Source: Clostridia bacterium (GTDB taxonomy: Bacteria > Bacillota > Clostridia > Acetivibrionales > DSM-27016). From it: 64,000 bases of DNA. Position 1 is the first letter of the stretch. Each line of letters opens with the position of its first letter. The DNA lies in NCBI GenBank assembly GCA_026414765.1, contig JAOAIJ010000016.1, positions 38,786-102,785 of the forward strand. The letters are read 5' to 3'. Below the pieces are notes generated by a model. The model did not search any database and was not told the origin of the DNA. It saw nothing but the letters and a program-made list of their open reading frames with translations. A program made the translations under genes and the position numbers. Below, piece by piece: positions 62,310 to 64,000 of the stretch.

Positions 62310-62450
62310 GAGGGGGTGAAATATTTTATTCTAAAAAAATCATTCTCAAATATATGATATCCGGTCGGAATACATGTAAATGGTTTTACTACGGACAATT
62401 TTGTGGTAAAATCAGTGTAATATATAGCCAAAAAGCAGGGAGGATTAATA

Positions 62451-63173
62451 ATGACAGTTCAGAAGCCATTGGCAGAGGAGACTAATTTCGACACCAATCC
62501 ACCGATAGAATTAAGTAAATATGATGAAGCAATAAGGCAGTTTTGCGCAGCATACGATCCGTTGTTTGATATGACGTATTCTTTCTTGAAATCAATGACA
62601 AAAGAGAATTCAGAACTGCTTATTGTTGGTTCCGGTACGGGTATGGAAATAGTCACATTTGGTTTGAAAAATCCTAAGTGGAAGTTTACCGGTGTAGACC
62701 CGTCAGCAGAAATGTTGTCTATAGCCGAGAAAAAAATAAGGGACTCAAAGCTTGAAAATTCTGTAGATCTTTTTAACGGCTATACCCATGAGCTGGCAGA
62801 GGGCGCAAAATATGATGCAGCAACCTGTATACTTGTTATGCATTTTTTAAATGATGATGGTGCAAAACTGGAGCTGCTTGAGAGCATCGGTTCACGTCTC
62901 AAGAGCGGTGCACCATTTATTCTGGTAGATGGATTCGGAGTCAAAGGGAGTGAGGAATTCAACCGGACCATAGCAGCCTGGAAGATGTTTGCCATTTCAG
63001 TAGGGGTAGACTCCGAGGCAGTGGAAGATGGATTTAAGAATCAAATTTTGAAACGTATACAATTTGTTTCAGAAGATAGAATAAAGGAGCTGCTCAGAGA
63101 AGCAGGTTTTCATAGTATATCAAGGTATTATACCAGCTTTCTTTATGGCGGATGGGTGGCGGAAAAAATATAA
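62451..63173 (+). CDS. Class I SAM-dependent methyltransferase
   Basis: A 240-residue protein with the Rossmann methyltransferase core. Motif I is LLIVGSGTGMEIVTFGLKNP, motif II is FTGVDPSAEMLSIAEKKI (acidic Asp), followed by DAATCILVMHFLNDDGAKLE. The C-terminal region (FKNQILKRIQFVSEDRIKEL, FHSISRYYTSFLYGGWVAEK) suggests a small-molecule methyltransferase resembling the UbiE/tellurite-type group. Ribosome site GGAGGA. Substrate unknown. It lies between the EFR1-type gene (divergent) and a LacI regulator. Confidence 0.9.
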   Translation: MTVQKPLAEETNFDTNPPIELSKYDEAIRQFCAAYDPLFDMTYSFLKSMTKENSELLIVGSGTGMEIVTFGLKNPKWKFTGVDPSAEMLSIAEKKIRDSKLENSVDLFNGYTHELAEGAKYDAATCILVMHFLNDDGAKLELLESIGSRLKSGAPFILVDGFGVKGSEEFNRTIAAWKMFAISVGVDSEAVEDGFKNQILKRIQFVSEDRIKELLREAGFHSISRYYTSFLYGGWVAEKI

Positions 63174-63194
63174 AAATATAATTTTAAAAAACTA

Positions 63195-64000
<806 letters not shown>

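Noticed and set aside
62288-62485. 65-codon plus-strand frame before the methyltransferase
   Set aside because: It lies over the EFR1 operator region and overlaps the methyltransferase start; no ribosome site or family match.

Overview
The window looks like chromosomal DNA of a spore-forming, anaerobic member of the Clostridia. It is AT-rich with strong Shine-Dalgarno sites. It carries the sporulation protease YabG, a SleB-type cell-wall hydrolase behind a c-di-AMP riboswitch, EFR1-type flavodoxin/ferredoxin proteins, cobalamin-dependent radical SAM enzymes, and polysaccharide-active enzymes typical of plant-fibre degraders. I cannot name the species.

Positions 1-17752 form a specialised-metabolite cluster that starts upstream of the window. 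In order it has: two ABC exporter halves; an adenylation-carrier (A-T) protein; a BtrH-like cysteine acyltransferase; an alpha/beta hydrolase with Cys in place of the nucleophile Ser; a free carrier protein; a Tag-type DNA-3-methyladenine glycosylase; a second A-T protein with only a remnant condensation domain; a B12-binding radical SAM enzyme; a VOC protein; a PLP aminotransferase; an S-adenosylmethionine synthetase; a second B12-binding radical SAM enzyme; and, after terminators, aspartate decarboxylase (PanD). Read by eye, the second A domain has the ten-residue code DAQDLGVVDK, the published glutamine code. The first lacks the alpha-amino-binding Asp235 and has Asp at 236, as in beta-alanine-type codes, which fits the nearby panD. 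No intact condensation domain is visible, so amide bonds are probably made by the BtrH-like enzyme and/or the hydrolase. The glycosylase inside the cluster suggests self-protection against a DNA-alkylating product. This is the best candidate for an undescribed system.

Positions 17750-24900 are a patchwork: an IS256-type remnant, an XRE regulator, decayed gene fragments, lgt, a GH73 glucosaminidase with duplicated C-terminal repeats, a small WYL-like gene with a LexA box between its -35 and -10, a small secreted protein, a membrane-anchored unknown, and a second, longer BtrH-like protein next to a MerR/GyrI-type regulator.

Positions 25800-49400 hold a c-di-GMP protein with a LacI-like sugar-sensor domain, a secreted polysaccharide lyase, a HelD-type helicase, a GH2 glycosidase, a MerR regulator, a membrane protein, deoD, a YmaF-like His-rich protein, yabG, and a 2950-residue cyclic beta-glucan synthase-like enzyme.

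Positions 49500-64000 hold a PadR-regulated EFR1 operon with a tandem palindromic operator, the c-di-AMP riboswitch with its LysM/SleB gene, a histidine kinase, an SDR, a lone starch-binding-type domain, a Cache-GGDEF-EAL protein, aldose epimerase, a second EFR1 protein, a methyltransferase and the start of a LacI regulator. No rRNA, tRNA or CRISPR array was seen.
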